41,411 bases of DNA from a virus. Within the stretch, counting starts at the first letter, position 1. Each line of letters begins with the position of its first letter. The notes beneath the pieces are model-generated. The model worked only from the letters and a program-made list of their open reading frames with translations. It was not told the origin of the DNA and ran no database searches. Shown piece after piece: positions 7,958 through 16,969 of this stretch. The translations under genes and the position numbers were made by a program. The stretch is taken from positions 1 through 41,411 of IMG/VR virus record IMGVR_UViG_3300036846_000537, one strand, 5' to 3'.

Positions 7958-8412
7958 GTGTCCCGGACATCGAAAGAGAGCTCAAGCAACTCGTCTCCCA
8001 CGACAAAGATGCCTATGAATTTGTGAGCAATTTGTGGTCCTTCGTCGTGGTGTGGGACGACGCGGTTGACCAGGACAAAGCAGAGACTCCTGAAGAAATC
8101 AATCGGGCTATGATCTGGGGCCTGTTAGGGATTCAGGAGTCCCCATTCTACCAGAAACATGTTACGGCTCTCCGCCCGGCTCTGTACGGCATGATCGCTT
8201 CCTGGTTGGTTGCGAACAAGTTCGAGGAGACGAAGGTGACGCCCCTGTTGGAGCAAGCGTATTTTCTGCGGTGCTCGCCGTTTGAGGTGTTCTCTCTGGT
8301 CGCGTTCCTGACGGGCGGATTTGAGAAGATGCTGGAGGCGATTGAGTACTTCAGAGGGTCCTTCCGTGAGGACAGTCTTGCTTCCTATCTCAAGGAACAC
8401 CTGGAGAGATAA
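7954..8412 (+). CDS. conserved all-helical phage protein, DDxxD-like
   Basis: A 152-residue, mostly helical protein beginning at GTG 7954, which overlaps the previous stop and follows AAGAAGGGTGG. The segment VVVWDDAVDQDK, then EEINRAMIWGLLGIQ and SPFYQKH, matches a conserved phage family found among virion genes; the Asp-rich motif recalls metal-binding helices but no reaction is known. It lies between the stabilisation protein and ejection proteins. It may be an assembly factor or a small virion component. Confidence 0.75.
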   Translation: MSVPDIERELKQLVSHDKDAYEFVSNLWSFVVVWDDAVDQDKAETPEEINRAMIWGLLGIQESPFYQKHVTALRPALYGMIASWLVANKFEETKVTPLLEQAYFLRCSPFEVFSLVAFLTGGFEKMLEAIEYFRGSFREDSLASYLKEHLER

Positions 8413-8414
8413 TC

Positions 8415-9761
8415 ATGGGATGGATGGGTGGAAAATCTTCTGCGCCTCCCCCGCCTGACCTGACTGCGATTGCGAAGCAACAGGCGTCGGACCAGCAAGC
8501 GTTGCTCGACAAGCAGACCTTGGAGAATCGGGTCAATCAGGTCGGTGCGGATGGCTCCTCCCTGACGTGGTCCAAAGACCCGACGTCAGGAGTGTGGACG
8601 CAAACTACGAAGCTGTCCGATACGGCTCAGCAAGCTCAGGACGCTCAGACTCGAATCGATGCTGGGCTCTCCAGTACCGCAGAGGGCCTGATTGGCTCTG
8701 CCCAGAGCGCAGTATCCCAACCGTTCAACTACGATGGGATGACCGACGTTTCTGGCTACGACACGTCCAAAGTCCAGGATTGGGGGGCCGTGCCCGGTCA
8801 GGGCAATGTGGGGTGGGCTCAGACAGACACGGGCGGGATGACCGATTACGGCAGCTACGACCCTAGCAAGCTGTCGGACTACGGGAATCTGGATTACTCC
8901 AAGCTCGGCGCCATGCCAGACTCTGGTTTCGGTGCGGTGGACGAAGTTCAGAAGGCCATGATGGGTCGGCTCCAGGGTGGGCTCGACCAGGGTCGAAGTG
9001 CGGAAATACAGCGGCTGAAGTCCCAGGGCATCACGGAAGGCACCCCGGCTTGGCAAGCGGCGATGCAGTCCCTGAACCAGAAGGATGTTGATGCCAATCA
9101 GCAGTCCCTTCTCGGGGCCACTTCGGCCTACAATGACATTTTCAACCGGGGCATGCAGGCCCGGCAGGAAGGTGTATCCGAGGCAGATAAGCAAGCGGCC
9201 TACGCCAATTCTCTCCGGGCTCAGCAGTTTGGTGAGCAAGGGACGATGGCCAACTACGCGGATCAGCAACGCTCCCAACAGCTTGCGGAGCGGATGGGCC
9301 TGACGTCGGAGCAGAACAACCTTAACCAGAGCCAGTTTAACCAGCAAGCGGCCCAATCAGCCTATGCGAACAGTCTCCGTGGCATGCAGATGGGCGAGCA
9401 GGGCACTCTCCGGGATGCGTCTACGCAGGATCGCAACCGGCAGATCGAGGAGGCTATGCGTCTCCGTCAGAACCCGCTCAACGAGCTCAATGCGTTCCGG
9501 AGCGGCAGCCAGATTGCCAACCCGACGTTCTCCAGTTACAATACAGCGGGCCAAGGGCAGGCGGCTGATGTCTATGGGGCCGCCAAGGACGATTACACGA
9601 ACGCAATGAATGCCTACAATGCCCAGCAAGCTCAGTCGGGGGGCATGATGAGCGGTCTCCTTGGTGCGGCGGGCGGTATTGCCGGTGCGTATTTTGGCGG
9701 GCCGTTGGGCGCCAAGCTCGGTTCCTCGTTGGGTGGCAGTCTCGGCGGAGCAATGGGGTGA
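8415..9761 (+). CDS. virion protein, probable DNA-ejection protein 1
   Basis: A 448-residue Gln/Ala/Ser-rich protein. The N-terminus (SAPPPPDLTAIAKQQA, then NRVNQVGADGSSLTWSKD) belongs to a common podovirus structural family. The centre is a long helical region with two near-repeats, AYANSLRAQQFGEQGTMA and AYANSLRGMQMGEQGTLR. The C-terminal 40 residues are Gly/Ala-rich and hydrophobic (LLGAAGGIAGAYFGGPLGAK), as in internal proteins that enter the host membrane during genome ejection. An ejection role is inferred from composition, repeats and position before two further large helical virion proteins. Confidence 0.75.
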   Translation: MGWMGGKSSAPPPPDLTAIAKQQASDQQALLDKQTLENRVNQVGADGSSLTWSKDPTSGVWTQTTKLSDTAQQAQDAQTRIDAGLSSTAEGLIGSAQSAVSQPFNYDGMTDVSGYDTSKVQDWGAVPGQGNVGWAQTDTGGMTDYGSYDPSKLSDYGNLDYSKLGAMPDSGFGAVDEVQKAMMGRLQGGLDQGRSAEIQRLKSQGITEGTPAWQAAMQSLNQKDVDANQQSLLGATSAYNDIFNRGMQARQEGVSEADKQAAYANSLRAQQFGEQGTMANYADQQRSQQLAERMGLTSEQNNLNQSQFNQQAAQSAYANSLRGMQMGEQGTLRDASTQDRNRQIEEAMRLRQNPLNELNAFRSGSQIANPTFSSYNTAGQGQAADVYGAAKDDYTNAMNAYNAQQAQSGGMMSGLLGAAGGIAGAYFGGPLGAKLGSSLGGSLGGAMG

Positions 9762-9764
9762 TCT

Positions 9765-11030
9765 ATGGCTACCAATGACTACATGCCCAGTGAGTATGAT
9801 CCCGACTATGAGATGCGGAAGCAGCAGGCTATGATGGATGCTCTTCGCAGCGCCCCTCAGGCTCCTCAAGGTCGCATGGTGGGCGGGCGCTATATCAAGC
9901 CACATTGGTCCCAACAGCTGGCGGCGGCCATTGGGCAAATTGGCGCCTACAAGGGTGCTCAGGATGCGGCGACGGCCGGTGATGCGGCTCACCAGCGTGC
10001 AGAGGCGGACAATCAGCAGTGGATACAGAATCGGCCTCAAGCTCAGCAAGTGAACTTGCCGGGGCCGCAGCCCGAGGAGCTTCAGGGCGTGCCTTTGACG
10101 GGGACCAAAGAGCCTACGACAGATGAAAAACTCAATTGGGCTATGCAGGGGACCAAGAATCCTCTGTCCAAAGCATTGGCGTCTCAATACGCCTCTGACC
10201 TTCTCATCAAGGAGCCGGAACGCGAAGAGGCGCGCCAGTTTAGGCGAGATGAAGCGAGCACGACTCGCGCTGCTGCTGTTGAGGCGGCGCGACAGAAAGC
10301 TCAGGATCGACTGGATGAGCTCAAGGTCCGAATGGAAGATCATGGGCTAGATCGTGCATCTCGGGAGCAGATGGCTGCCGAGTCACGGGCGCTGCAGGGC
10401 CAACTTGCGGGTATGGTAGACGCCACGCGGCGGGCCGGCATTCAGCAGACTGCGGATACGGCGGCAGCGGCCCAGCAGAACCAGAAGGACATCGCGGCGA
10501 TGAAGTACGACGCCACGAAGGACAAGCCACCGAAACCCTTGCCGGCCGCTCAGGCTCAGGCTTGGATCAATAACCAGGTGTCTATGCGGAAGGTCGATGC
10601 AGCCCTGGGTGACCTCCAAGACGAAACGGGCAATATCAAGGATTCCGCTCACCAGCACATGGGATTGAAGTATGCCGTCCCGGGCATGGAGCGGGTGGGG
10701 CAATCGACTGATCCTGAGGGTGTCCCTATGCGGGCTCGGATCGCGGACATTGGTTCCTTGAAGATCCATGATCGCTCCGGGGCAGCTGTGACTGCGTCAG
10801 AGTCCCCCCGTCTGCGCCCGTTCATTCCGACAGCCTATGACTCCCCCCAGGCGGCGAGAGATAAGCTGGTGAACTTCCGCAAGGAATATGGGCTGATGCA
10901 GCAAGAGATTGAAGACTTTGCGGATAACCAGGGGTACATCAATCCAAGCGCGGGGCCCAAGGCCAAGGCGCTCCCCAAGGCGGTGAATGCCACTCGGCCC
11001 CCGATCGACAGCTTCAACACTCCGGGGTGA
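9765..11030 (+). CDS. probable internal virion / ejection protein 2
   Basis: A 421-residue highly helical, charged protein rich in Ala, Gln, Arg and Glu. Residues about 145-250 form a long coiled coil. The N-terminus has SQQLAAAIGQIGAYKGAQDA. It starts three bases after the previous stop with GGGGTG upstream and ends three bases before the next gene. Such Gln/Ala-rich helical proteins occupy the ejection-protein position of podoviruses. No enzymatic motif is visible. Confidence 0.7.
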   Translation: MATNDYMPSEYDPDYEMRKQQAMMDALRSAPQAPQGRMVGGRYIKPHWSQQLAAAIGQIGAYKGAQDAATAGDAAHQRAEADNQQWIQNRPQAQQVNLPGPQPEELQGVPLTGTKEPTTDEKLNWAMQGTKNPLSKALASQYASDLLIKEPEREEARQFRRDEASTTRAAAVEAARQKAQDRLDELKVRMEDHGLDRASREQMAAESRALQGQLAGMVDATRRAGIQQTADTAAAAQQNQKDIAAMKYDATKDKPPKPLPAAQAQAWINNQVSMRKVDAALGDLQDETGNIKDSAHQHMGLKYAVPGMERVGQSTDPEGVPMRARIADIGSLKIHDRSGAAVTASESPRLRPFIPTAYDSPQAARDKLVNFRKEYGLMQQEIEDFADNQGYINPSAGPKAKALPKAVNATRPPIDSFNTPG

Positions 11031-11033
11031 GCC

Positions 11034-12851
11034 ATGCCCTTCAATGCAGAAGCCGCCAAGGCCGCTGGCTACTCGGATGAGGAAATCCAGGCTTACCTCG
11101 CCAAGTCTGGCGGGATGGCCCCTGCCGCTTCTCCGCCTGCGCCGGCCAAGTCAAAATATGTCCTGCCAGAAGCGCTGGCGGCCCAGGAGCGGGAACAAAC
11201 TGACCCCGCTAGTGGCATGTCTACGTATGACAAGTTCATGACGGGGGCCGGCGGCGCCACCCGAGATATGATGTTGGGCATCAAGGGCTTAATCCCCGGT
11301 GCTGACACCTCTGGTGATGAGGCTGAACGGAAAGAGTGGGAAGCCAAGAAGCACAATCTTGGTTTGGCTGGCACTGCTGGCGGTGTCGCAGCGGATATCG
11401 CCATGACCGCCATCCCCGGGGCCAAACTTTCCAGCGCTGTTGGGAAGGGTGTAGTTAAGGTCCTCCCCAAAGCGGCGGAATGGGCTGCGCGTGGTGGCAA
11501 AGTGGCCAATCTCGGTACTGCGGGGAGGGCCGCCGTTGAAGGAGCTACCACTGCTGGTCTTCAGGGTGATGCGGACGACAAGACGTTGATGGATCGAGTT
11601 GACAATGTTCTTGAAGGCGGTGCGGCGGGTGGTGCGCTTCCGCTTGCTGTGTCCGGCATCTCGTCGAGCATCCGCAAGGCGTGGAAGGAGTTCGCTCCCA
11701 CCGTCAAGGCGGCGACAGCGCGGGCGGCGGATGCTCTGGAGAAGACCCTGGGCATGGATCGCGTCGAGGCTATGAAGACGGCCATCGAGAACGCCACTCC
11801 GTCTCGCTTGCCCCGGACCACGGCGGCAGTTACACAAGACGCGAGGGCTGGCGCCCTTGAAAGGGGCGCCAGAGGACGTGGAAATGTGGATTTTGCCCCC
11901 CACGACGAGCAGGCTGCAGAAGTGGCATGGGACACCGTCAAGAAGGCCACCCCCGAGGCGGACATCAAGGGTGGGAATCCGCAGGAAATCTTCACCGAGG
12001 GTGTCGACAAGATCAAGGACTTGCCTCTCAGTCAGGCCAAGCGTAAGGACTTGGGTACCAGCATCGACGCGCTCCGAACTCACTCAAACGTCATTGCCAA
12101 CCCGGAACTCGGCAGGGAATTGGACAACGTTGCGTCTGTGTTGGCAAATCCGGATTCCAAGATTGGTGCTCTCACCGAGGTGTGGGATCGCTTGGGCGCT
12201 CACGCTGGACAGAGCCCGGCCATGGCCGAGGCTCGGGAGGCCGTCAAGCGGGTCATTGACGACAAGACAAAGGGTCAGTTCTCCAACATCATTCAGGGCT
12301 ATGGGGCTGCCAAGGACGCGGCCAAGGTGGAGGAAGCTGCTACCGGCATTCGTCGGAAGTTCTCCAGTGAGTCTGGCGTCCCCACTACTGAGAAGTACCA
12401 CAAGACGGATACTGGTGAGGTGGTCCCCCATATTCAATCTCGTCCTCTGCGTATGGCGCTGGCCAAGGTGGAGAAGGGAGAGGCGGGCGCTGATATGGAT
12501 CCTGCTCGCATGGCAGATCTGAAGGCTCTGTCGGACGAGTTGTCCGCCCACGAGATTTACAAGCCCAGCCAGTCCATGGGTTCTCCTGGTCTGGCCGGTG
12601 GCGAGGGGACGGCAACGGAACTGTCCTCTGGCCTCGGGTGGAAGACGCGGGCTATGCTCAAGCCGATCTTGGGGAGCCTCAATGCGGATTCTCAGAAGGT
12701 GGCGGATGAGGCGATGCATGACCCTCAGAAGTTCCTCTCCGTGATGGATTCCAAGCGGGCAAGGAATGCTCCCTTGACCAAGACAGAACAGATGCTCGAT
12801 CAGGCGTTGCGTGGGTTGTCCCGCGAAGCGGCCATCAACACAGGGGATTGA
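11034..12851 (+). CDS. large virion protein, probable ejection protein 3
   Basis: A 605-residue protein starting MPFNAEAAKAAGYSDEEIQA, a short helical motif common at the N-terminus of phage structural proteins. Around residues 110-145 is a hydrophobic Gly/Ala segment (LGLAGTAGGVAADIAMTAIP) that could insert in membrane; the rest is helical. It is the last of three consecutive helical virion proteins and is followed by the fibre gene, so an ejection or internal role is likely. I see no lysozyme or transglycosylase motif. Confidence 0.7.
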   Translation: MPFNAEAAKAAGYSDEEIQAYLAKSGGMAPAASPPAPAKSKYVLPEALAAQEREQTDPASGMSTYDKFMTGAGGATRDMMLGIKGLIPGADTSGDEAERKEWEAKKHNLGLAGTAGGVAADIAMTAIPGAKLSSAVGKGVVKVLPKAAEWAARGGKVANLGTAGRAAVEGATTAGLQGDADDKTLMDRVDNVLEGGAAGGALPLAVSGISSSIRKAWKEFAPTVKAATARAADALEKTLGMDRVEAMKTAIENATPSRLPRTTAAVTQDARAGALERGARGRGNVDFAPHDEQAAEVAWDTVKKATPEADIKGGNPQEIFTEGVDKIKDLPLSQAKRKDLGTSIDALRTHSNVIANPELGRELDNVASVLANPDSKIGALTEVWDRLGAHAGQSPAMAEAREAVKRVIDDKTKGQFSNIIQGYGAAKDAAKVEEAATGIRRKFSSESGVPTTEKYHKTDTGEVVPHIQSRPLRMALAKVEKGEAGADMDPARMADLKALSDELSAHEIYKPSQSMGSPGLAGGEGTATELSSGLGWKTRAMLKPILGSLNADSQKVADEAMHDPQKFLSVMDSKRARNAPLTKTEQMLDQALRGLSREAAINTGD

Positions 12852-12852
12852 T

Positions 12853-14937
12853 ATGCCTCGTGATTCCAGCGGCCTCTACTCGTTGCCGCCGTCAAACCCG
12901 GTGGTGGATGGAACCGTCATCGAGACATCGTGGGCGAATCCCACAATGACGGATTTGGCTCTGCAGCTGAACAATGCCATCACTCGGGATGGTTTGTTGG
13001 GGCCAACGGGACCAATTGGATTCGCGGATGGCACTGCGGCCTCCCCCGGCATTGCTTTCGGAGCACAGCCGAACACTGGGTTTTTCCGCCCGGGGTCCAA
13101 CGTTATTGGCTTCTCTATTGGTGGCGTGCAGGTATTCTCTGTTACTGCTACGGGGATGACTTTCCCGTTGGCGGACGGCACCGCCGCTGCCCCCTCGCTC
13201 GCCTTCACTGCTGACCCCACCACGGGTCTGTACCGTTCGACGAGTGCTGGCTCAAAACTCGGGTTGTCCGTTGGCGGCGTGGGTGTTGCTACTTTCACTT
13301 CGACCGCTGCACTGACGCTATCCGCCGGTGGATCCATGGCCTCATCGGGGACAACCTCGGGATCGTGGTCAATCGGGCCGCAAGCAGCCTCTACAGGGTC
13401 GATGGAATTGCGTGCCACCGCAGCAGCGGCTATCGCTCCCACCATCGACATGAACGTGATTGCCAGTGATGGGGCAACTGCCGCCTCGGTGCGCCTATTC
13501 CGCACGACCAACACCACCGGCACGCGCGCCTTCATGATCTTCAGAGGCGACAACACTGCCACGATTGACCACCAACTGAATGCTGGCACAGCGGGGGTGA
13601 CAACCTCTCTCAGCAGGGGCGGCGGGCGCACGCTCATTGGCACCGCAACGGATGATGGCTCATCCACGCTGCAGATCGCTGGCACAACCCATATCGGCGG
13701 CATTCCTGCCGGCGCGGGCTATGGCACATTGGGTGTGCGCACGAGTGGCCCCTACGGTGGCACGGGTGGTTCGACGGGGTATCGCGACATCGTGGTGGAG
13801 TCCACTGCGAATTGCGGCATCTCACTGCTGACGGCATCGACTCAGCAAGCGGCAATCGCATTCGGCGATGAGGTGCTGGCGGCTTCGGGGCGCATGATCT
13901 ACGACCACACCACTGACCAGTTCACCTTCGCGTGCAATGGCTCGACGCGGCTCACCATCTCCCCGACGGCACTCATCAGTGCGTCCAGCTCGCAGATTCA
14001 GGGCGGTGCCGGGACGGCGGCTGCGCCGGGTTATGCATTCAACGGGCGATTGGATGAAGGCCTGTGGTCTCCCGGTTCCAACCAGCTCGAATTGGCGATT
14101 ACGGGTGCGGGTATGCTGCGATTGCAGAACGTGGCTGGAGATGCGCGCATCCTGGGGGGTGGGCTTGCTGCTGCATTGCAATCGGCGGCTGGTCGCGGGT
14201 TGCTCGAAGTCAATGGCAGCAGCGGCTCGTTGTTCGGCCTCGATGTGGCGGGCGCGGCAATTGGCTACCTCGCAGCATCGGCCAGTTCCATGGAGTTGCG
14301 CACCGTTGCCGCCGCCCCCTTGCTGTTCTCCACCATTGGCGTGGAACGGGCACGCATCAATGCAACCGCAGCCGGGACATCGGAATTGACCATTGGTATC
14401 AAAACAGCCTTGTTGAGCGCGGCCAATCGCGGCCTGCTGGAGGTCAATGGTGCCGATGCGGTAATCGGGCTGGATGTGGCGGGCGTCTCCACGGGCTACC
14501 TTTACGCCACGGCATCCGATGTCACGCTATCGACTGTTACCAATGTCCCGTTGAAATTCGGAGTGGCCGCTGGCATCAAAGCGCAAATCGATACGAACGG
14601 CGTGTTTTCGGTCGGCGGCATCGAGGTGGGCTTCCGAGGGGTGCCGCGCAACGTGCAGGGAGCTGGTTACACCGCCGTCTATGCCGACCGCGGGAAGATG
14701 ATCTATGTGACTGCTGCCGGTACTACCACTATACCGGTCGGGGTATTCAATGATGGTGATGTTGTGACGATTGGCAATGGCACGGGTGTCTCAATCACGA
14801 TTGGTCAGGGCGCGGGCACGACCCTCTATCTGTGCGGCAGCACGGTGGCCGGCAATCGGACGCTTGCGGTTCACGGCATCGCGGCGGTGACGTGTCTCGG
14901 CGGCAATGCGTTTTTCGTCAGTGGAAATGTGTCATGA
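12853..14937 (+). CDS. tail fibre protein
   Basis: A 694-residue fibre. The start, MPRDSSGLYSLPPSNPVVDG, then TVIETSWANPTMTDLALQLN, is a well known virion-attachment N-terminus of phage tail fibres. The shaft has repeated blocks of the form FADGTAASPGIAFGAQPNTG and FRPGSNVIGFSIGGVQVFSV, with at least four copies; the C-terminal end includes RGVPRNVQGAGYTAVYADRG, a head-domain-like segment. ATG 12853 is chosen over an upstream in-frame ATG at 12811 because AGGGGAT precedes it and homologous fibres start there. It should bind the host surface. The stop overlaps the next start as ATGA. Confidence 0.9.
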   Translation: MPRDSSGLYSLPPSNPVVDGTVIETSWANPTMTDLALQLNNAITRDGLLGPTGPIGFADGTAASPGIAFGAQPNTGFFRPGSNVIGFSIGGVQVFSVTATGMTFPLADGTAAAPSLAFTADPTTGLYRSTSAGSKLGLSVGGVGVATFTSTAALTLSAGGSMASSGTTSGSWSIGPQAASTGSMELRATAAAAIAPTIDMNVIASDGATAASVRLFRTTNTTGTRAFMIFRGDNTATIDHQLNAGTAGVTTSLSRGGGRTLIGTATDDGSSTLQIAGTTHIGGIPAGAGYGTLGVRTSGPYGGTGGSTGYRDIVVESTANCGISLLTASTQQAAIAFGDEVLAASGRMIYDHTTDQFTFACNGSTRLTISPTALISASSSQIQGGAGTAAAPGYAFNGRLDEGLWSPGSNQLELAITGAGMLRLQNVAGDARILGGGLAAALQSAAGRGLLEVNGSSGSLFGLDVAGAAIGYLAASASSMELRTVAAAPLLFSTIGVERARINATAAGTSELTIGIKTALLSAANRGLLEVNGADAVIGLDVAGVSTGYLYATASDVTLSTVTNVPLKFGVAAGIKAQIDTNGVFSVGGIEVGFRGVPRNVQGAGYTAVYADRGKMIYVTAAGTTTIPVGVFNDGDVVTIGNGTGVSITIGQGAGTTLYLCGSTVAGNRTLAVHGIAAVTCLGGNAFFVSGNVS

Positions 14938-15344
14938 CAGGCGTCATGCAATTGATGATGGCAGGCGGCGCCGGTGTGCAATCGCCATCGGTTGTGTTGT
15001 CGGATGTGAAGACCGGCGCGCAAGCGTTCTGCGAAATCGGACTTTTGCAGGATGGCACTATTTTCCTTCAAGGCAATGGCTCAACATGCGTCCCGCCCAA
15101 TTGGTACCTGCCAACCTCGTCAACCATTGGTAATGGCTATTGGTGCCAATGCATAGTCAATAGTGGCAACCCGCCGGGTAATCCGAATGTGATTGCCCCG
15201 TTGAGTTCATCGCAAGCCTTTTCATTAGTGCGTAATGCGGCGGGCACGGCAACCGGCAATTGGACAATCTTTATTTACTCCGATGCCGCCGGAACGCAGC
15301 TAGTCGCATCGTTCACATTCAATGCCACCGCAACGTGGAATTAA
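14934..15344 (+). CDS. fibre-associated small protein
   Basis: A 136-residue protein coupled to the fibre gene by ATGA. After a hydrophobic Met/Gly N-terminus it is beta-rich with alternating Trp, Asn and Gly (PPNWYLPTSSTIGNGYWCQC and NWTIFIYSDAAGTQL). Small beta proteins of this kind often follow fibre genes in phages and may cap or chaperone the fibre or contact the receptor. No family is recognised with certainty. Confidence 0.75.
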   Translation: MTGVMQLMMAGGAGVQSPSVVLSDVKTGAQAFCEIGLLQDGTIFLQGNGSTCVPPNWYLPTSSTIGNGYWCQCIVNSGNPPGNPNVIAPLSSSQAFSLVRNAAGTATGNWTIFIYSDAAGTQLVASFTFNATATWN

Positions 15345-15358
15345 AGGGGGAATACACC

Positions 15359-15532
15359 ATGCATCTCGACCTCACCGACAACGACCTGGACTACCTGCAC
15401 CGCGTGCTGCTGACGCGCCCGATGGGTGAGGTGGAGCAGCTCGTGCTGAAGATCCGCGCCCAGGTCAGCCAGCAGCAGAACATCGCGCCGCGCGCGGTGT
15501 CCGATGACGAACCCCTGGAGGCCACTCAATGA
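15359..15532 (+). CDS. small helical protein, LTDNDLDYL motif
   Basis: A 57-residue protein following AAAGGGGG. It begins MHLDLTDNDLDYLHRVLLTR and continues as one predicted helix with a Gln/Ala end. Aligned without gaps over the first 36 residues it has 10 identities with the leftward gene at 16970-17134 (M, LT, L, L, L, P, L, K, V in register). The family occurs in phages as tiny proteins of unknown role. The stop overlaps the next gene's ATG. Confidence 0.7.
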   Translation: MHLDLTDNDLDYLHRVLLTRPMGEVEQLVLKIRAQVSQQQNIAPRAVSDDEPLEATQ

Positions 15533-15666
15533 TCTCCACCGCGCTGCTCGTTGCTGCTCTCGTGCTCTTCATCCTGGCCTCGATTGGCATCCCCGTGGGA
15601 CGCTACGGGCTCGGATGGGCGGGTCTGGCATGTTGGGTGCTCTCGCTGCTCGTCGGGCGGCTGTAG
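15529..15666 (+). CDS. 45-residue membrane protein, possible holin
   Basis: A short hydrophobic protein starting at ATG 15529 (ATGA overlap with the previous stop) and ending at TAG 15664-15666. It has two hydrophobic segments, STALLVAALVLFILASIGI and LGWAGLACWVLSLLVG, joined by a short PVGRYG turn. Small size, two membrane helices and position between tail fibre and the gene for a lipoprotein fit a holin or pinholin-like protein. This is inference; no family match is claimed. Confidence 0.55.
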   Translation: MISTALLVAALVLFILASIGIPVGRYGLGWAGLACWVLSLLVGRL

Positions 15667-15854
15667 GGGCCTTCCTGGCCCTGCCAGGATGCGTCTCGAT
15701 GGAGGGGCCCTGCGTTGTGCATGCGCAGCCTGGGCAACTCGACGTGCAGTGTGAGGCTGGTGGCTCCTCGACTGTGCTTGCTCCCTCCCATGCCATCGAT
15801 GCCACGTCGGAGGTGATCCATGCCAGCCCGCCATCCTCAAGCCCCGCGCGATGA
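15630..15854 (+). CDS. small lipoprotein, possible outer-spanin-like
   Basis: A 74-residue protein overlapping the 3' end of the small membrane-protein gene in another frame and the start of the next gene. The N-terminus (MLGALAARRAAVGAFLALPG then Cys21) looks like a lipoprotein signal: Arg8-Arg9, a hydrophobic stretch, and LPGC as an imperfect lipobox. The mature part is Ser/Pro/Ala-rich. A tiny lipoprotein nested with a holin-like gene recalls Rz1-type outer spanins, but no inner-membrane partner is apparent. Start chosen because the signal begins there. Confidence 0.5.
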   Translation: MLGALAARRAAVGAFLALPGCVSMEGPCVVHAQPGQLDVQCEAGGSSTVLAPSHAIDATSEVIHASPPSSSPAR

Positions 15855-16902
15855 CCCGCCCAGCGAACTACCGGCCCGCCTCAAGTGCGTCGATGGTCAG
15901 CTCGTCAAGCCCAACGGGGACCCGATCTTCCTGCACGGTCTGAACTTCGGCAACTTCGACGAGGATGATGAGAACGATTGCCCCTTCATCCGGGACATGG
16001 GGGCCAATGCCCTCCGGGAATGCCTGCGTTACTGGGGTAAGTGGAATGCCCCCGGCAAGCCCAATCCGGACTGTCGCGATATCGACTCGTTCGCTACCCT
16101 GAAGCGTGAGAAATTGTCACTCTGGCACGGGCGGATCGCCTCCGCCGGCCAGAACAAGCTGTGGTCTGTCCCCTTCATAGATTCCAATTGTGGTCAGTCG
16201 GGGAACAACACCGAGGAGGACATCGCTTATTGCGATCCGTATGGCGCCTGGGGAGCCCCCGGCCACAACTTCTACACTGACCCGGCGGCGCGGCGGCTGT
16301 TCGCCACCATTGTCTGGCCGGCCGTGGCGGCTCGCCTCCGCACCATGGCCCGGATCGGCATGCTGGAGCCCCATCCGGAGCCGGCGCATGGGCGTGATGA
16401 AAGTTGGGCTCCGCTCGTGGCGCAAGTCCAGTGGGACTGCATCCAAGGCATTCGCTCCGTTGATCCGGACACACCAATTCTGGTTGGCCCCCGACAGGGG
16501 TACGACAGTCGCTATCTTGAGGAGTGCTACCAGGCGCTGAAGGCCCTGGGGCCGCTCGACCCGAACCTTGTGTTCACCGGGAATTTGCTGAACCAATGGG
16601 TGACAGATCCGCCCCGATTTGACAAGGCGGTTCAGCGCATGAAGAACCTGCGAGACGAGCACGGTGTCTGTGTCTTCGTCCAGCAACTGGGCCGGAACTC
16701 CAGTGAAGACCCAGATGGATCCTTGCTGAAGCGGGCCATCGAGAAGCTGCGGGAAGCCAACATCGGCTACACACTGTGGCAATGGAAGCAGAACACCTCC
16801 AATCCGGGGAACATGGGCTTGAACTACAAGACCCCGGACGGGGTGGGGTGGATTCTCAAGCAGAACGAGGTGGATATTCTGAAGGCGGATTGGATCACTT
16901 AG
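15820..16902 (+). CDS. GH5-like TIM-barrel glycosidase homologue
   Basis: A 360-residue protein with an excellent ribosome site (GGAGGTGAT). The N-terminus (VDGQLVKPNGDPIFLHGLNF, about 24-43) is the classic opening of GH5-type cellulase-like barrels. RDMGANALRECLRYWGKW follows as strand 2; MLEPHPEP at 181-188 fits strand 4 with the acid/base Glu; DPDTPILVGPRQGYDS is strand 5, NLVFTGNLLNQWVTDP strand 6, and GYTLWQWKQ at 316-324 strand 8. In strand 7 (VCVFVQQLGRN, 283-293) the position expected for the nucleophile Glu is Gln289, so it may be inactive or a binder. No signal peptide. It may degrade or bind host surface glycans or, by position, serve in lysis. Confidence 0.7.
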   Translation: MPARHPQAPRDDPPSELPARLKCVDGQLVKPNGDPIFLHGLNFGNFDEDDENDCPFIRDMGANALRECLRYWGKWNAPGKPNPDCRDIDSFATLKREKLSLWHGRIASAGQNKLWSVPFIDSNCGQSGNNTEEDIAYCDPYGAWGAPGHNFYTDPAARRLFATIVWPAVAARLRTMARIGMLEPHPEPAHGRDESWAPLVAQVQWDCIQGIRSVDPDTPILVGPRQGYDSRYLEECYQALKALGPLDPNLVFTGNLLNQWVTDPPRFDKAVQRMKNLRDEHGVCVFVQQLGRNSSEDPDGSLLKRAIEKLREANIGYTLWQWKQNTSNPGNMGLNYKTPDGVGWILKQNEVDILKADWIT

Positions 16903-16916
16903 CTCGTCCTGCAGCC

Positions 16917-16956
16917 GGGAAGGCGCGGGCGACCCCCCGCGAGCTTCCCGACTTTT
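16917..16956. terminator. strong hairpin between converging operons
   Basis: GGGAAG (16917-16922) pairs with CTTCCC (16944-16949), and CGCGGG (16924-16929) with CCCGCG (16936-16941), around a short loop; TTTT follows at 16953-16956. It lies between the stop of the last rightward late gene (16902) and the stop of the last leftward gene (16970), so it can end rightward transcription and probably blocks collision with leftward transcripts. Confidence 0.8.
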
Positions 16957-16969
16957 GCTGCAATCGCGC

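Noticed and set aside
9357-10343. Reverse-strand ORF (328 residues) opposite ejection-type genes
   Set aside because: Composition is typical of antisense translation, and it spans the boundary between two well supported forward genes.
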